In this document: in pieces, positions 63,622 to 64,000 of the stretch | Numbering within the stretch: position 1 is the first letter of the stretch | How the letters are laid out: the number at the start of each line of letters is the position of its first letter | Source: Dasyornis broadbenti | Taxonomy: Eukaryota; Chordata; Aves; Passeriformes; Dasyornithidae | Length of the DNA stretch: 64,000 bases | NCBI GenBank assembly: GCA_013397935.1 | Contig: VZRN01004407.1 | Coordinates: forward strand, 767,904 to 831,903 | Direction of reading: 5' to 3' | Position numbers and translations under genes: made by a program | Notes under the pieces: model-generated | The model's database searches: none | Told to the model about the DNA's origin: nothing | The model's input: the letters and a program-made list of their open reading frames with translations, nothing else

Positions 63622-64000
63622 ACCAACAACCATCAACTACAGGGACAGCAAAACCCACCAAAGCTCTCAGGTCAAAGTCATTCCATTCGCTTCTAAGTCT
63701 TCTAAATTACACTAAGGCTTTGTTGTCAGATATCCAATTACGCTAAAAGAATTAACAATTCCCTGGAAATTTAGGTGTTTCTCCAAAATATTCTCATGAT
63801 ATGAAACAAAAGGAACTCCAGAAGGTAAAAAAAGGCAGTGGTTCTGTGTGTCTACTGACACTGTCCAAGACTGATTAGCCACCTAGTTTTCAGACCAAAA
63901 ATATTCTTTACCACAAGAAGAATCTGCACTGACAGCAGGGCCTTGCTTGGATTTTACTTAGGGGAATGAGCAGAGGTAACAGAAAACATCACTGTCACCA
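63622..64000. other. AT-rich end of window
   Basis: Short stretch after the minisatellite with no frame of note on either strand and nothing recognised. Confidence 0.4.

Noticed and set aside
1..64000. Prokaryotic features, CRISPR arrays, tRNA or rRNA genes, complete retroviral elements
   Set aside because: No regularly spaced repeats, cloverleaf boxes, conserved rRNA stretches, operon-like frames or long retroviral frames were seen on reading both strands.

Overview
This window looks like vertebrate nuclear DNA, most likely from a bird. It is AT-rich, has no operons or ribosome binding sites, and its only recognisable interspersed repeats are two CR1-type LINE fragments. One is a CR1 3' tail at about 4371-4440 (+). 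The other is an old, broken CR1 ORF2 piece at about 28190-28420 (-). I see no mammalian SINEs or L1. CR1 also occurs in crocodilians and turtles, so bird is an inference.

The main result is a minus-strand gene assembled exon by exon. From 16572 down to 1950 I find ten short open segments flanked by plausible splice acceptors and donors. Their reading phases fit together at most junctions: 16474-16572, 16083-16254, 15509-15796, 15137-15408, 14729-14860, 11963-12133, 11118-11192, 10021-10114, 7825-7902, and a terminal exon 1950-2081 ending in TGA. The encoded protein is hydrophilic and ends in a basic, leucine-rich coiled coil. I do not recognise the family and give no gene name. Two joints do not resolve: a frame break near 15139, and a phase mismatch between 11963-12133 and 11118-11192.

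Upstream on the same strand, weaker candidate exons (20614-20649, 24313-24359, 25850-25883, 30416-30497, 31245-31350, 31633-31780, 31983-32134) may carry the gene towards its N-terminus. Most of their phases fit one another, but each is short and could be chance. Two plus-strand exon candidates (24401-24587 and 43896-43986) are also listed at low confidence.

From about 32 kb to 64 kb the window is mostly non-coding: simple repeats, low-complexity blocks, a 32-bp tandem repeat near 63.5 kb, a perfect 20-bp palindrome near 32.85 kb, and an inverted pair of nuclear-receptor-type half-sites near 39.5 kb. Two CpG-bearing GC-rich islets lie at about 8.16-8.35 kb and 25.06-25.75 kb. I saw no RNA genes, CRISPR arrays or complete mobile elements. 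The long uninterrupted frames outside the exon chain look like chance.
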